A stretch of 64,000 nucleotides of DNA from Acidobacteriota bacterium (GCA_021791875.1 JAJYVU010000009.1:34158-98157), one strand, 5' to 3'. Counted from the stretch's first letter, positions 1-9,667 are shown. A program made the numbers and translations. The notes: generated from the letters alone by a model not told the origin.

Positions 1-650
1 TGCAAAGCCTGCGGAACCAGGGCCAAGGCGATCTGGAACGCGGTTTGCCCAATTTGGCGCGGCACATCCAGAATCTGCATCGCTTTGGGCTGCCGATCGT
101 CGTCGCCATGAACCAGTTCCCGAGCGACACCGATACCGACCTGGCCCGCCTGGCCGACTTCGCCGCCGAGCAAGGCGCGCAGAGCGCGATGTCACAGGCC
201 TTCGCCCAGGGCGGCGCCGGCGCAGAAGATCTGGCGCGGAAAGTGGTCGAAGTCATCGAGAAGAATCCGACGCCACGCGTAAGACCGATCTATGCTCTAA
301 CGGACTCCCTTGAAGACAAGGTACATGCGGTGGCAACTCAGATTTACGGTGCGGAGGGCGTGGAATTCAGCCCGGCAGCGACCGAGAAGCTGCGGCAATA
401 CGCCGAATGGGGCTATTCCGAAGCACCGGTGTGCGTTGCCAAGACTCAGTACTCGTTTTCCGACGATCCGAAGCTGCTGGGCGCACCGAACGGATGGACA
501 TTGCACATCACGGATGCTTCGCTATCGGCCGGGGCAGGGTTCGTGGTCATGATTGCCGGGAACATGATGCTGATGCCGGGACTGCCGAAAGTCTCGCGGG
601 CGGCGGAAATCGACGTGGATGAGCAGGGAGAAATTATTGGCGTCGAGTGA
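1..650 (+). CDS. fhs: Formate--tetrahydrofolate ligase, C-terminal part
   Basis: The reading frame is open from the left edge of the window, so the gene begins upstream and only about 216 C-terminal residues of a usual 550-560 are present. The enzyme joins formate to tetrahydrofolate with ATP, giving 10-formyl-THF for the cytosolic one-carbon pool. The family-typical stretch with GLPNL, HIQN, FG, a VVAMNQF strand and a following DTDTD lies at the start. The C-terminal part (CVAKTQYSFSDDP, then GAGFVVMIAGNMMLMPGLPK) is also characteristic and leads to a normal stop. Start codon and promoter lie outside the window. Identification is confident from these motifs. Confidence 0.93.
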   Translation, partial: QSLRNQGQGDLERGLPNLARHIQNLHRFGLPIVVAMNQFPSDTDTDLARLADFAAEQGAQSAMSQAFAQGGAGAEDLARKVVEVIEKNPTPRVRPIYALTDSLEDKVHAVATQIYGAEGVEFSPAATEKLRQYAEWGYSEAPVCVAKTQYSFSDDPKLLGAPNGWTLHITDASLSAGAGFVVMIAGNMMLMPGLPKVSRAAEIDVDEQGEIIGVE

Positions 651-737
651 TGTGACGTACGCCGACGGCCCCTGGGCTGCCCTGCCGATTCTCGGGGTAG
701 AGCGCAAAAGCCTCCGGATGCGATAAAGTGACAATCG

Positions 738-1508
738 ATGCCTCTCATTCGCCGTGCCCTGCTTGCCCTGTGCTGCCTGATGCTGGCAGCACCCGTTGCG
801 TTTGGCGCCGATAGCTACCGCGTCATCCGCGTTTATCCGCACGATCCCAACGCCTTTATTCAAGGCTTTTGTTTTTCGCACGGTCATTTGTACGAGAGTG
901 ACGGCCTGTACGGGCAATCCACGCTTCGCGAGGACGACCTGCAGACAGGGCAGCCGATCAAGGAAATCCACCTCCCGGACCAGTACTTTGCCGAAGGGCT
1001 GGCTCCCTGGGGCAATGAGCTGATTCAGTTGACCTGGAAGGCACACATAGGATTCGTCTATAACCGTAAGACCTTCCAACTGCTGCGCACGTTTCATTAC
1101 GATTACCAGGGCTGGGGACTCACGCAAGACGGTCACAGCCTGATTGAAAGCGACGGCAGCAACAAGCTGCGCTATCTCAATCCCAATACTTTTAAGGTAG
1201 AGCGCATCCTGTACGTCACCTACCACGGCAAGCCGGTGACGAATCTGAACGAGCTGGAGTACATCAACGGCAAGATTTACTCCAATGTGTGGATGACGAA
1301 TCGCATTGCGATCATCTCGCCCCAGACCGGCAATGTACTGCAATGGATTGACCTGACCGGCATTCTGCCGCTGCCGGAAGAGCGCGGCGACAACGCAGTA
1401 CTGAACGGCATTGCGTGGAATCCGGCAACCCACCAGTTGCTGGTGACAGGCAAACTGTGGCCGAAGATCTTTCAGATTGAAGTGATTCCCGGCAAGCCTG
1501 GCAAATAG
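738..1508 (+). CDS. Glutaminyl-peptide cyclotransferase, secreted
   Basis: A 256-residue protein of the plant/bacterial-type glutamine cyclotransferase family, a five-bladed beta-propeller that turns N-terminal glutamine of peptides into pyroglutamate. The first 23 residues form a Sec signal peptide with Ala-rich cleavage region, so it should act in the periplasm or outside. Family landmarks are FIQGFCFSHGHLYESDGLYGQS near residues 40-60, a YFAEGLAPW turn, then GWGLTQDGHSLIESDGS and NELEYINGKIYSNVW, with a final NGIAWNP and VTGKLWPKIF. It ends 38 bp before the stop of the convergent 5-oxoprolinase, which hydrolyses the free form of the same product. Confidence 0.9.
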   Translation: MPLIRRALLALCCLMLAAPVAFGADSYRVIRVYPHDPNAFIQGFCFSHGHLYESDGLYGQSTLREDDLQTGQPIKEIHLPDQYFAEGLAPWGNELIQLTWKAHIGFVYNRKTFQLLRTFHYDYQGWGLTQDGHSLIESDGSNKLRYLNPNTFKVERILYVTYHGKPVTNLNELEYINGKIYSNVWMTNRIAIISPQTGNVLQWIDLTGILPLPEERGDNAVLNGIAWNPATHQLLVTGKLWPKIFQIEVIPGKPGK

Positions 1509-1546
1509 GCTCGCTCCGTCCACGCAATTATCAGGGCGACTTACTC

Positions 1547-4500
1547 TTATCCCGGTATTTCGCCCCATCCGCCTCCACCCGGCGTTTCCAGGCGTAATAC
1601 CGTGCCTGCCGGGAATCGCCTGCTGCATTTCCCGGGCAGAATTTCTTCGGATTCTGCATCCGGCAATTGCACTGCCGCTCTCCCAGCTGCACCCGCTTCG
1701 CCGCCCTGTAACCCGTAGGGGCGGAACTTTCTCCGTTCGGCCAGCAGTGTAACCTGTGCCTCTGCCAGCAATTCCACTTCGCGAACCAGGCCGTCTCCGC
1801 CGCGAAACTTCCCTGCTCCACCGGACCCCACTCGCCGTCCGTAGCGCCGGACGCGGAATGGGTAGGCGAATTCCAGCGCTTCGATCGGCGTGTTGAGCGA
1901 ATTCGTCATATGGGTCTGCACACCGGAGATCCCATCGATGCCGGGGCGGGCGCCCATGCCGCCTGCCGTGGTTTCGTAATACGTAAACGCCTGTCCGGTT
2001 CGCGGATCGACTCCGCCGATAGTCAGGTTGCTCATCGTTCCAGCAGAGGCTGCCGGAACACGCTGGGGCGCGGCCTTTGCAAGTGCGCGCATAATCACAT
2101 CGACGATCCGCTGCGAGGTTTCCACATTGCCGCCTGCTACCGGAGCTGGCGGCAAGGCGTCCACGATGCTGCCCTTGCGCGTCAGCAGCGTGAGCGGCCG
2201 CAGAATTCCAGCCGTCGCCGGCGCCTGCTCGCTCAAGAGGCATCGCAGCACATAGAAACACGCTGAGAGGGTAATGGAACGTACGGCATTGACGCTGCCA
2301 CGCACCTGGTCACGGCAGTCACGCAGATCGATGGTCAGGCTGCCATCCTGCGGCTGCAACTGGAGAGTCGTAACAAGACGGCACGGCGTGTCCGTAATGC
2401 CATCCTCGTCGAGTGAGTCTTCGGCTGAAAACTCCCCCGAAGGCATCTGGCGCAATTGCGCGCGAACCAGCCGCTCAGAGTAATCGAGCAAAGCTGCGGC
2501 CCATTGTTGCGCGCGGGCAGGACCATATTTCTTCGCAAGCTGGCGGGCACGTTCTTCGCCCACGCGGCAGGCGCCGATCTGTGCGGCCAGATCGCCTTCA
2601 CGCTCCAGGGGAGTACGCACGTTCAGCAGGATGAGGTCCAGCATTTCGCGGTCGACCTTGCCACCTCGAACGATTCTCACGGGTGGAATGCGAATACCCT
2701 CCTGAAATACTTCGCTGGCAGGCCCCATCGAACCCGCAAACGAACCACCCACGTCGGCATGGTGCGCTCGCGCCGAGACATAGAAGGAGGGCCCAGGGTC
2801 ATCGGGCTGCAGAAAGACAGGCAGCACCATGGTGATATCGGGCAAATGCGTTCCGCCCGCGTAAGGGTCATTGAGAATGGCAATGTCGCCGGGCTCGAAA
2901 CGAATGGCGTCAACGGCAGCCTGCACGGACATGGGCATGGACCCAAGATGCACGGGCATGTGGTCGCCCATGGCGATGACTTGTCCTCCTGCGTCGAATA
3001 TGGCGCAGGAGTAATCACGGCGCTCCTTGATGTTGGGCGAAACTGCCGTGCGGCGGAGCGCAGCGCCCATCTCTTCTGCGATGGAGTGAACAGCGCTCGA
3101 AAAGATGGCCAGCTCGACGGGGTCAGGTTCTTTGGAAGTTGTACTTGATACAGATACATTCTTGAAAGTGATTTCTGGCTCGCCCACTTCGACGACCAGG
3201 TTCCCCCATCCGTCCATCTTTGCCGTCGCGCCTGGCGGCAGCACAGTGACAGAGCTGTATTCGGTGATAAGCGCGGGGCCTGAGACAGCGTCGCCGGGAA
3301 CCAGCCGTTCACGGTCATAAACTTTTGCGAGCTGCCAGCGGCCATCGAAATATACTTGTCGCTCGGCTGTCAGGGCTGCAGCTCCATTGCCACGTTTCAT
3401 TGCAACTTCCACCGGTACATATGGCTCACCGGCAGACACCGCACGCAGTCGCACATTCACAATTTCGACTGGACGCTGCGGGTCTGAGAATCCATATCGC
3501 TGCGCGTGAAGCGCGTGAAATGCGCTGATGGCGGCAGCCAGGTCCGAGCCGTCAAATGGCACATTCAACTCATAACCCTGACCCCGGTAGCGAAGGTCGA
3601 GGGAGCGTACGAGACTCGGTGCCGATGTGTGCTGCGCAGGGCCGTAAGAAGCAGACTCCGACGAAGCTTCGATCTCAAGATCGCGAGATACCTGCGTGAT
3701 GTGCGCGGCCGCATCGGGCCCCAGCATGACCGTGCGTGAGTAATCACGGATGGTGTCTGCCAGCAGAATGCCGACCGCCGACAGCGCCCCCGGAAGTCGC
3801 GGGATGAGCACGCGAGGAATGCGCAACGCGCGCGCCAAGGCGCAGGCGTGCAACGGGCCGCCGCCGCCGAAAGCTACCAGGGTAAAGTCACGGGGATCGT
3901 GGCCGCGCTCAACGGAGATTACCTGAATTGCCTTCTGCATTTCGGTCTCCACGACGCGCAGGATGCCAGATGCGAATTCCTCGACACTGGGTAGCGCGCC
4001 ACGGGCCGCATCGAGAACCGCGTGCGCACGAGTGCGGTCCAGCTTCACTTCGCCTCCGAGGAAGCTTTCTTCATCGAGCCGGCCAAGCAACAGATTCGCA
4101 TCGGTTACGGTGACATGTTCCCCGCGCCCATAGCAGATGGGCCCCGGATCGCTGCCGGCAGACTCCGGCCCAACGCGCAGGAGCCCGCCCGTATCAAAGC
4201 GCGCGATGGAGCCTCCGCCCGCGCCTGCCGTGTGGATATCGAGCATGGGAACGGCAACCGGAACACCTGCCACGATGGACTCGTGCGTGAGAGCGGCGCC
4301 TCCACGACCGGCATCGGTCAGAAACACATCCGTGGATGTGCCTCCCATGTCAAAACCGATGATCTTGTCAAAGCCAGCCAGCCGCGCCATGTGAAACGCG
4401 CCGATCACTCCCCCTGCCGGACCGGACAGAACGGTCCGCACGGGCTCCTGCGCTGCGATGCGCGCCGACGTGATGCCGCCGGAGGACTGCATCACATCGA

Positions 4501-5167
4501 CCCCGCCTTCGTGCTCTGTGCGAACGCGCCGGGCCAGGCCGAGCAGGTAGTTTTCCATTTTTGGAGCGAGATAGGCATTCACCACCGTCGTCGAGGCCCG
4601 CTCGTATTCGCGGAACTCCGGCAGGATGCGATGCGATACCGAAACAGGCAGGCCAAGAGGCGCCAGCGCGGCCGCAATGCGCTGCTCATTTTCAGGATTT
4701 GCAAACGAAAACAGCAACGATATGGCGATTGCTTCCGCTCCGCTTCGCTCCACGGCTGCGGTCAGCAAACGCAATTCCTCATCGGTCGGCGCGCAAAGAA
4801 TTTCTCCCTCGGCGCTGACTCGCTCGGGCACTCCGAAGCGCAACGCAGGCGGGACTATGCACTCGGGGATGGGCGCAAACCAGTCGTAGAGCTGCGCACG
4901 AGTTTGACGCCCGATGGCAATGGTGTCTTCAAAACCTGCTGTGGTTACAAATGCGACGCGCGCGCCCTTGCGTTCCAGCATGGTGTTGGTGCCTACGGTG
5001 GTGCCGTGGCGAACATCCATTCGTCCTGAACCAATGCGCGCCAACCCATCAAGCACAGCGTTCGCCGGGGCGGCAGGTGTGGAAAATACCTTGAGCACAC
5101 GCAGGATTCCATCCTGCAGGTAAACGCAGTCCGTAAAGGTGCCACCGGTATCGATCGCAACACGCAA
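1547..5167 (-). CDS. 5-oxoprolinase / hydantoinase, fused A and B subunits
   Basis: A 1206-residue fusion of a HyuA-like ATP-binding half and a HyuB-like half, the layout of ATP-dependent 5-oxoprolinase (about 1290 residues in eukaryotes). It should hydrolyse 5-oxoproline or a related cyclic amide to the open amino acid in the cytosol. The N-terminus carries DTGGTFTD (residues 6-13). FDMGGTSTDV, AFGGGGPLHACALA and GALSAVGILLADTIRDYSR follow in the A half. The B half begins near residue 680 with DPVELAIFSSAVHSIAEEMG and contains the GDHMPVHLGSMP and NDPYAGGTHLPDI blocks. Hydantoinases share all these motifs, so the exact substrate is open. The neighbouring secreted glutaminyl cyclase and MFS carrier favour pyroglutamate. 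Confidence 0.88.
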   Translation of the reverse strand: MRVAIDTGGTFTDCVYLQDGILRVLKVFSTPAAPANAVLDGLARIGSGRMDVRHGTTVGTNTMLERKGARVAFVTTAGFEDTIAIGRQTRAQLYDWFAPIPECIVPPALRFGVPERVSAEGEILCAPTDEELRLLTAAVERSGAEAIAISLLFSFANPENEQRIAAALAPLGLPVSVSHRILPEFREYERASTTVVNAYLAPKMENYLLGLARRVRTEHEGGVDVMQSSGGITSARIAAQEPVRTVLSGPAGGVIGAFHMARLAGFDKIIGFDMGGTSTDVFLTDAGRGGAALTHESIVAGVPVAVPMLDIHTAGAGGGSIARFDTGGLLRVGPESAGSDPGPICYGRGEHVTVTDANLLLGRLDEESFLGGEVKLDRTRAHAVLDAARGALPSVEEFASGILRVVETEMQKAIQVISVERGHDPRDFTLVAFGGGGPLHACALARALRIPRVLIPRLPGALSAVGILLADTIRDYSRTVMLGPDAAAHITQVSRDLEIEASSESASYGPAQHTSAPSLVRSLDLRYRGQGYELNVPFDGSDLAAAISAFHALHAQRYGFSDPQRPVEIVNVRLRAVSAGEPYVPVEVAMKRGNGAAALTAERQVYFDGRWQLAKVYDRERLVPGDAVSGPALITEYSSVTVLPPGATAKMDGWGNLVVEVGEPEITFKNVSVSSTTSKEPDPVELAIFSSAVHSIAEEMGAALRRTAVSPNIKERRDYSCAIFDAGGQVIAMGDHMPVHLGSMPMSVQAAVDAIRFEPGDIAILNDPYAGGTHLPDITMVLPVFLQPDDPGPSFYVSARAHHADVGGSFAGSMGPASEVFQEGIRIPPVRIVRGGKVDREMLDLILLNVRTPLEREGDLAAQIGACRVGEERARQLAKKYGPARAQQWAAALLDYSERLVRAQLRQMPSGEFSAEDSLDEDGITDTPCRLVTTLQLQPQDGSLTIDLRDCRDQVRGSVNAVRSITLSACFYVLRCLLSEQAPATAGILRPLTLLTRKGSIVDALPPAPVAGGNVETSQRIVDVIMRALAKAAPQRVPAASAGTMSNLTIGGVDPRTGQAFTYYETTAGGMGARPGIDGISGVQTHMTNSLNTPIEALEFAYPFRVRRYGRRVGSGGAGKFRGGDGLVREVELLAEAQVTLLAERRKFRPYGLQGGEAGAAGRAAVQLPDAESEEILPGKCSRRFPAGTVLRLETPGGGGWGEIPG

Positions 5168-5204
5168 AATCGAGTGCTCCGAAGCCTCTGGGAATTAAAT
5201 TTTG

Positions 5205-5242
5205 AGCATACCGTATGCTGTTAGGGCCTGTTAACAGGCCCT
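5205..5242. promoter_or_regulatory. Two stacked inverted repeats between divergent genes
   Basis: Two adjacent perfect inverted repeats fill the 103-bp divergent intergenic region between the oxoprolinase and MFS genes. The first (5205-5219) has 7-bp arms AGCATAC/GTATGCT around one base. The second (5223-5242) is the 20-bp palindrome AGGGCCTGTTAACAGGCCCT. Their position fits operators that control both genes together. The second could instead act as a hairpin. No regulator gene lies next to them. Confidence 0.55.
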
Positions 5243-5270
5243 CATCTTATGAAGTTCTGACGGAGCCGGC

Positions 5271-6491
5271 TTGCATCCTTTTCTTGAATGGCTAACGACC
5301 GCCTCCCGCGACCAGAAGCGGGCGCTGCTGGCTGCCTCCCTGGGCTGGATGCTCGACAGCATGGACGTGATGCTCTACGCGTTCGTTCTCGGCCCCGTGC
5401 AGCGTGAAATGCACCTGTCTGCGGCGGCCAGCGGCGCCATGATGTCTGCCACGCTGATCGCAGCCGCGGTGGGCGGACTCTTGTTCGGCATCATCGCGGA
5501 CCGCATGGGCCGGACGCGTGCTCTGACCATGAGCATGCTGGTCTATTCGGTGGCTACCGCAATGTGCGGGTTTGCGCATTCGGCGGCAGAACTGGCCGCG
5601 TACCGGGTGCTGCTGGGGCTCGGCATGGGCGGGGAGTGGGCGTCCGGCGCCGCACTCGTGGCGGAAACCTGGCCGGATCGTCATCGCGGCAAGGCGCTGG
5701 CCGTGGTACAGAGTTTCTGGGCGGTGGGCTATGCGTTGGGCGCGGGAATCGTTGCCGTGGTGCTGCCGCATTTCGGCTGGCGAGCAGTTTTCTTTGTCGG
5801 CATCGCTCCCGCGCTGGTCACGCTTTGGATCCAGCGGCATGTGCCGGAGCCGGAACTGTTCGAGCGCGAACGCGTGAACCGGCCGCCCCTGGGACAGCTT
5901 TTCCGAGGCTCGCTGGGACGCAGCACGCTCGTCTGCGCCTCAATGAACGCAGCCGCGCTGTTTGCGTGGTGGGGGTTGTTTACTTGGGTACCGCGATTCT
6001 TGTCGATGCCAGTCGCACAAGGAGGCCGCGGGCTGGGAATTGTCCAGACATCGGGCTGGACCATTGTGATGCAGGTAGGTACGTTTCTCGGCTATCTCAC
6101 CTTTGGATATCTGGCTGACCGGTTCAACCGAAAATACACCTACATTGCATTTCTTGTGATCGCGGCGATACTGGTGCCAATCTTCGCTTCGCTGCATAAC
6201 GCCTTTGCGCTGCTCGTGATCGGGCCATTCGTCGGGTTTTTCGGAACCGGATATTTCTCAGGTTTCGTGGTCATCGCCAGCGAGCTTTTCCCCACTCATT
6301 TGCGGGCTACGGCCATGGGATTTGTCTACAACATTGGCCGGATCATCAGTGCCGCGGCGCCGTGGATCATCGGTGGCGTTGCAGGGCATGCGGGCATGAG
6401 TGCCGCACTTGGCATCACATCGGTGGCATTTGGGTTGGCCGCCCTCATCGCCACGGGACTTCGCCTTCAGCCGCGGACCGCACGGCAGTAA
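5271..6491 (+). CDS. MFS transporter, sugar/aromatic-acid carrier type
   Basis: A 406-residue major facilitator protein with about twelve hydrophobic segments. The loop 2-3 signature appears as GIIADRMGRTRAL, and the repeat in the second half as GYLADRFNRKYT. The first segment includes LDSMDVMLYAF, similar to the acidic motif of aromatic acid:H+ symporters and sialic-acid carriers, so a carboxylate substrate is likely. It starts at TTG with a GGAG box a few bases upstream. It is divergent from the oxoprolinase gene across a short region holding two inverted repeats, so uptake of the oxoprolinase substrate is a reasonable inference. The substrate cannot be read from the sequence. Confidence 0.85.
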   Translation: MHPFLEWLTTASRDQKRALLAASLGWMLDSMDVMLYAFVLGPVQREMHLSAAASGAMMSATLIAAAVGGLLFGIIADRMGRTRALTMSMLVYSVATAMCGFAHSAAELAAYRVLLGLGMGGEWASGAALVAETWPDRHRGKALAVVQSFWAVGYALGAGIVAVVLPHFGWRAVFFVGIAPALVTLWIQRHVPEPELFERERVNRPPLGQLFRGSLGRSTLVCASMNAAALFAWWGLFTWVPRFLSMPVAQGGRGLGIVQTSGWTIVMQVGTFLGYLTFGYLADRFNRKYTYIAFLVIAAILVPIFASLHNAFALLVIGPFVGFFGTGYFSGFVVIASELFPTHLRATAMGFVYNIGRIISAAAPWIIGGVAGHAGMSAALGITSVAFGLAALIATGLRLQPRTARQ

Positions 6492-6590
6492 CCTTTGCCA
6501 TACTTCGGCGTCATTTATTCTGCATAGCAAGGGTGTGCGACTCGTGATGACAACCTTGGCTGGGCTGGCAATAGACTGCGGGAGACGCAC

Positions 6591-7976
6591 ATGAAGGCGG
6601 TCTGGCATTCTTCGAGCCGGGCGATCCTGTTGCTTGGGCTTTTCCTGTTTATTCCGGCGGCGTTTGTGCTTCTCGGCGCACCGATTGCCGGAACCGTCGG
6701 GGTGTTTGGGTTCCATCTGGGGCCAGCCGCGCGGGTAGCCGTTGTGTTCGCGGCGTGGCTGCTGAGCATCAGCTGCCTGCTGCTGTTGCAGCGCATTCAC
6801 CTCCATTCCAACACGGAACTTCCCTATTTACTTGCCAGTTATATCCTGCTCACCTTCCTTATCTTTTTCGGAATGGAACGCCTGGTCCTGCTGGGCTTCC
6901 GAAGCGCAGGGCTTTGGCCATCTGCTCACCAGGCAGGCATGCTGCATCCCTGGATTCAGATCGCCAGCAGCTTCCTGGTGATGGGTGCGGCGATCGTCAT
7001 GTTACCTCGGATTCGCAGCATCCAGGAGGGTGGAGCGGCCGCACGCAAGGAACATGACCGATTCCTTGCCGCGGCCGAAAGCAGCCTGGACGATTTCTAT
7101 ATTTTTGACGGCGTGCCCGATGAGTCAGGCGCAATTGTCGACTTTCGATTTTCGTATATCAATCCCAACGCGCTGCGGCGACTCGGAGCCACTCACGAAT
7201 CATTGGCCGGCAAGATTTTGACGGAAGTGCGGCCGTTTATGATCACTTCCGGGCTGATTGAAAAATACAGTGAGGTCGTTCGGACGGGAAAGCCCTTTGT
7301 TGCTGAGGTCTATCTCGACGATGAGCGAATACGCGCGACATGGCTGCACGTCCAGGTGGTCAAGCTCGGGAACGGAATCGCCATCACCAGCCGGGATATT
7401 ACCGAACACAGGCGAATGTTGGACAGGATTCAGCACATGGCCCACCATGATCAACTCACGGGATTACCGAATCGCGTATTGCTGGAAGACCGCCTGAAAC
7501 AAGCCATGTTGCGAGCTGATCGGGAACAGCATCGCGTTGCCATTGTTTTGATCGACATCGATAACTTCAAGAACATCAATGACACCCTTGGTCACGCGCA
7601 GGGCGACGCGGTTCTTACGGCGTTCGCTGCAAGATTGCGAACCAGGCTGCGAGAAAGCGATACCGTAGCCCGCATTGGCGGCGACGAGTTTGTCATCGTG
7701 ATGCCTGGTATTCACCGGTTCGCGGACGTCAATACTTGCGCGCAGCACATTCTTGACTCGTTAGTTGACCCTCTGGCCGTAGATGGTAAAGAGGTGCACA
7801 TCACTGTCAGTGCGGGTGTAAGCATTTATCCCGATACCAGCCAGGACGTTGAACAGTTGCTGAGAGTTGCGGACTCTGCCATGTACGCAGTGAAGAACAA
7901 GGGGCGCAATGGCATCCTCACCTTCGAGGAAAACAACACGGACGCAAGGTTGACGGATACGCCTGAGTCAAGGTGA
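6591..7976 (+). CDS. Membrane-bound PAS-GGDEF diguanylate cyclase
   Basis: A 461-residue protein with roughly four to five hydrophobic helices in the first 150 residues, a PAS-like domain (about 160-275, SLDDFYIFDGVPDESG and SYINPNALRRLG) and a C-terminal GGDEF domain. The active-site motif GGDEF is intact near residues 362-366 within RIGGDEFVIVMP. The upstream DQLTGLPNR and the DIDNFKNINDTLGH metal-binding segment are complete, so it should make cyclic di-GMP. No EAL domain is present, and no RxxD inhibitory motif is seen five residues before the GGDEF. The signal sensed by the membrane and PAS parts is unknown. Confidence 0.9.
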   Translation: MKAVWHSSSRAILLLGLFLFIPAAFVLLGAPIAGTVGVFGFHLGPAARVAVVFAAWLLSISCLLLLQRIHLHSNTELPYLLASYILLTFLIFFGMERLVLLGFRSAGLWPSAHQAGMLHPWIQIASSFLVMGAAIVMLPRIRSIQEGGAAARKEHDRFLAAAESSLDDFYIFDGVPDESGAIVDFRFSYINPNALRRLGATHESLAGKILTEVRPFMITSGLIEKYSEVVRTGKPFVAEVYLDDERIRATWLHVQVVKLGNGIAITSRDITEHRRMLDRIQHMAHHDQLTGLPNRVLLEDRLKQAMLRADREQHRVAIVLIDIDNFKNINDTLGHAQGDAVLTAFAARLRTRLRESDTVARIGGDEFVIVMPGIHRFADVNTCAQHILDSLVDPLAVDGKEVHITVSAGVSIYPDTSQDVEQLLRVADSAMYAVKNKGRNGILTFEENNTDARLTDTPESR

Positions 7977-8030
7977 TGCAAGTTTATTTCTGGCCATCGT
8001 TAGGACCGCTATAGATCCAGGAGGTTTCAA

Positions 8031-8362
8031 ATGATTGCTCGACACTGGCGCGGCTGGACAAGACCGGAAAATGCTGATGCCTACGAGTCCCTGCTGCTCG
8101 ACAATATTCTGCCGTCGATTCGCAGCATCCCCGGCTGTCAGGGCGGATACCTGCTACGAAAAATTCAACACAAGGCGAGGCGTCCGCAGAAGTTGAGTTT
8201 GTGGTCATCCACTTTTTTGATTCGCTGACTTCTCTGCAAGACTTTGCCGGCCAGGATTATGCAAGGGCCGTGATTGAACCGGAAGCGCGCGCACTACTCA
8301 GTCGCGCGGAACCGCTTGCCTCGCACTACGAGCTTCGCGGCAATACGATGAATGCCCGCTGA
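8031..8362 (+). pseudogene. Antibiotic-biosynthesis-monooxygenase-like gene, frameshifted
   Basis: The gene opens with MIARHWRGWTRP after a strong AGGAGG box and reads as a small dimeric alpha-beta-barrel (ABM-like) protein, but the frame closes at 8228. Continuing one frame over gives a matching second half (AEVEFVVIHFFDSLTSLQDFAGQDY and on to a stop at 8362). The switch point is an A-run at 8159-8163. Adding one A there yields a single 110-codon protein of the normal family length. It is either a real inactivating deletion or a homopolymer sequencing error. Confidence 0.7.
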
Positions 8363-8431
8363 CGGGACATAGGATCATGCAGCTCTTCAACGCTAGAGGG
8401 CGGGCACCTGTGCGGCTGCGGAACCGGGTCA

Positions 8432-9667
8432 TCATTCCGCGCGCAGAGCTACGATCGGATCAAGATAGGCAGCCTTACGCGCCGGATAGTAACCGAAGGC
8501 AATGCCTACTAATGCCGAGAAGAAGACAGCCAGCATAACCGCGCCTATGCTGACCACAGTACTCCAACCGGCAATGGCGGAAATGAGAAACGAAGCCCCA
8601 ATTCCGAGCACCACGCCTGCGCAGCCACCAGCGATGGAGAGCGTGACCGCTTCCACCAGAAACTGCATGAGAATATCGCGGGTTTTCGCGCCGACCGCCT
8701 GACGAAGCCCGATCTCGCGGGTCCGCTCCCGAACCGACACCAGCATGATATTCATGATGCCGATGCCGCCAACGATGAGCGAGACAGACGCAACAGCCGC
8801 CAGCATGATGGAGAGAATTCGAGAAGAGGCAGCCTGAGCAGCGAAGATCTCCTGCATGTTTCGCAGAGAGAAATCATCATCTTCTGATGGAGCCAGATGG
8901 TGACGCTGCCGCAGGAGGGCACGCGCTTCGTCCTCGGCAGCATCGATGCGGCCCGTGCTCTTCGCCTGGATCATGATGGCGTCTACAGCATCTGCGTTGG
9001 CGGATTTAATGCCGATGACTTTTCTCTTCGCAGTCGAAATGGGCAGTAGAATCAGGTCGTCCTGATCTTGGCCAGTCGGCGATTGCCCTTTGCGGGCAAG
9101 CACGCCAACAATGGTGAATGGGACATTCTTGATGCGAATCGATCGGCCTACGGGATCGACATCGCCAAAGAGATTCGTTGCAACGGTGGGGCCAAGCAAT
9201 GCCACTTTACTCGCAGATTCTACGTCCTGCTGCGTGAATGGAGCACCTTCGGCGACGGATACATCACGGACATCGAGAAAACCAGGAGTGGTGCCGAAGA
9301 GAATCGTAGCCCAATTACTGTTCTCATAAACGACCTGTGCGCCGCCTCGCACAACCGGAACAGCGCGGGCAATGTCCGGGCATTGCTGGGAGAGGTCGCG
9401 GGCATCCGATTCCGTCAGCGTGATGGCGTTTCCAGTTCCCATGCGCATGCCCGAACTGGTGAGGCTGCCCGGCAGCACGATGATGATGTTGCTGCCGATG
9501 CTGGCGATCTGCCGTTGAATGCTCACCTTGGCTCCCGAGCCGATGGCAGCCGTCGCAATCACCGCCGCAACGCCGATGACGATCCCGAGCATGGTCAGGG
9601 CCGAGCGCAACTTGTTGACCTGAAGTGCGCGAAATGCGATTCGAAGGGCTGATTGGAAGCGCTTCAC
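8432..9667 (-). CDS. MacB-type ABC transporter permease
   Basis: A 411-residue inner-membrane permease of the MacB/FtsX family. An N-terminal helix (residues about 18-45, LTMLGIVIGVAAVIATAAIGSGAK) is followed by a large periplasmic domain and three C-terminal helices, with the conserved EIGLRQAVGAKTRDILMQFLVEA loop near residue 315. It starts at GTG overlapping the stop of the ATPase gene by 4 bp. Together with that ATPase and the adaptor upstream it forms a tripartite exporter. Unlike E. coli MacB, the ATPase is a separate protein. No TolC-like gene is nearby, so the outer-membrane channel must come from elsewhere. Confidence 0.9.
   Translation of the reverse strand: MKRFQSALRIAFRALQVNKLRSALTMLGIVIGVAAVIATAAIGSGAKVSIQRQIASIGSNIIIVLPGSLTSSGMRMGTGNAITLTESDARDLSQQCPDIARAVPVVRGGAQVVYENSNWATILFGTTPGFLDVRDVSVAEGAPFTQQDVESASKVALLGPTVATNLFGDVDPVGRSIRIKNVPFTIVGVLARKGQSPTGQDQDDLILLPISTAKRKVIGIKSANADAVDAIMIQAKSTGRIDAAEDEARALLRQRHHLAPSEDDDFSLRNMQEIFAAQAASSRILSIMLAAVASVSLIVGGIGIMNIMLVSVRERTREIGLRQAVGAKTRDILMQFLVEAVTLSIAGGCAGVVLGIGASFLISAIAGWSTVVSIGAVMLAVFFSALVGIAFGYYPARKAAYLDPIVALRAE

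Noticed and set aside
522..2261. Minus-strand 579-codon open frame
   Set aside because: It runs antisense through the glutaminyl cyclase and the oxoprolinase end, has unnatural composition and no domain.
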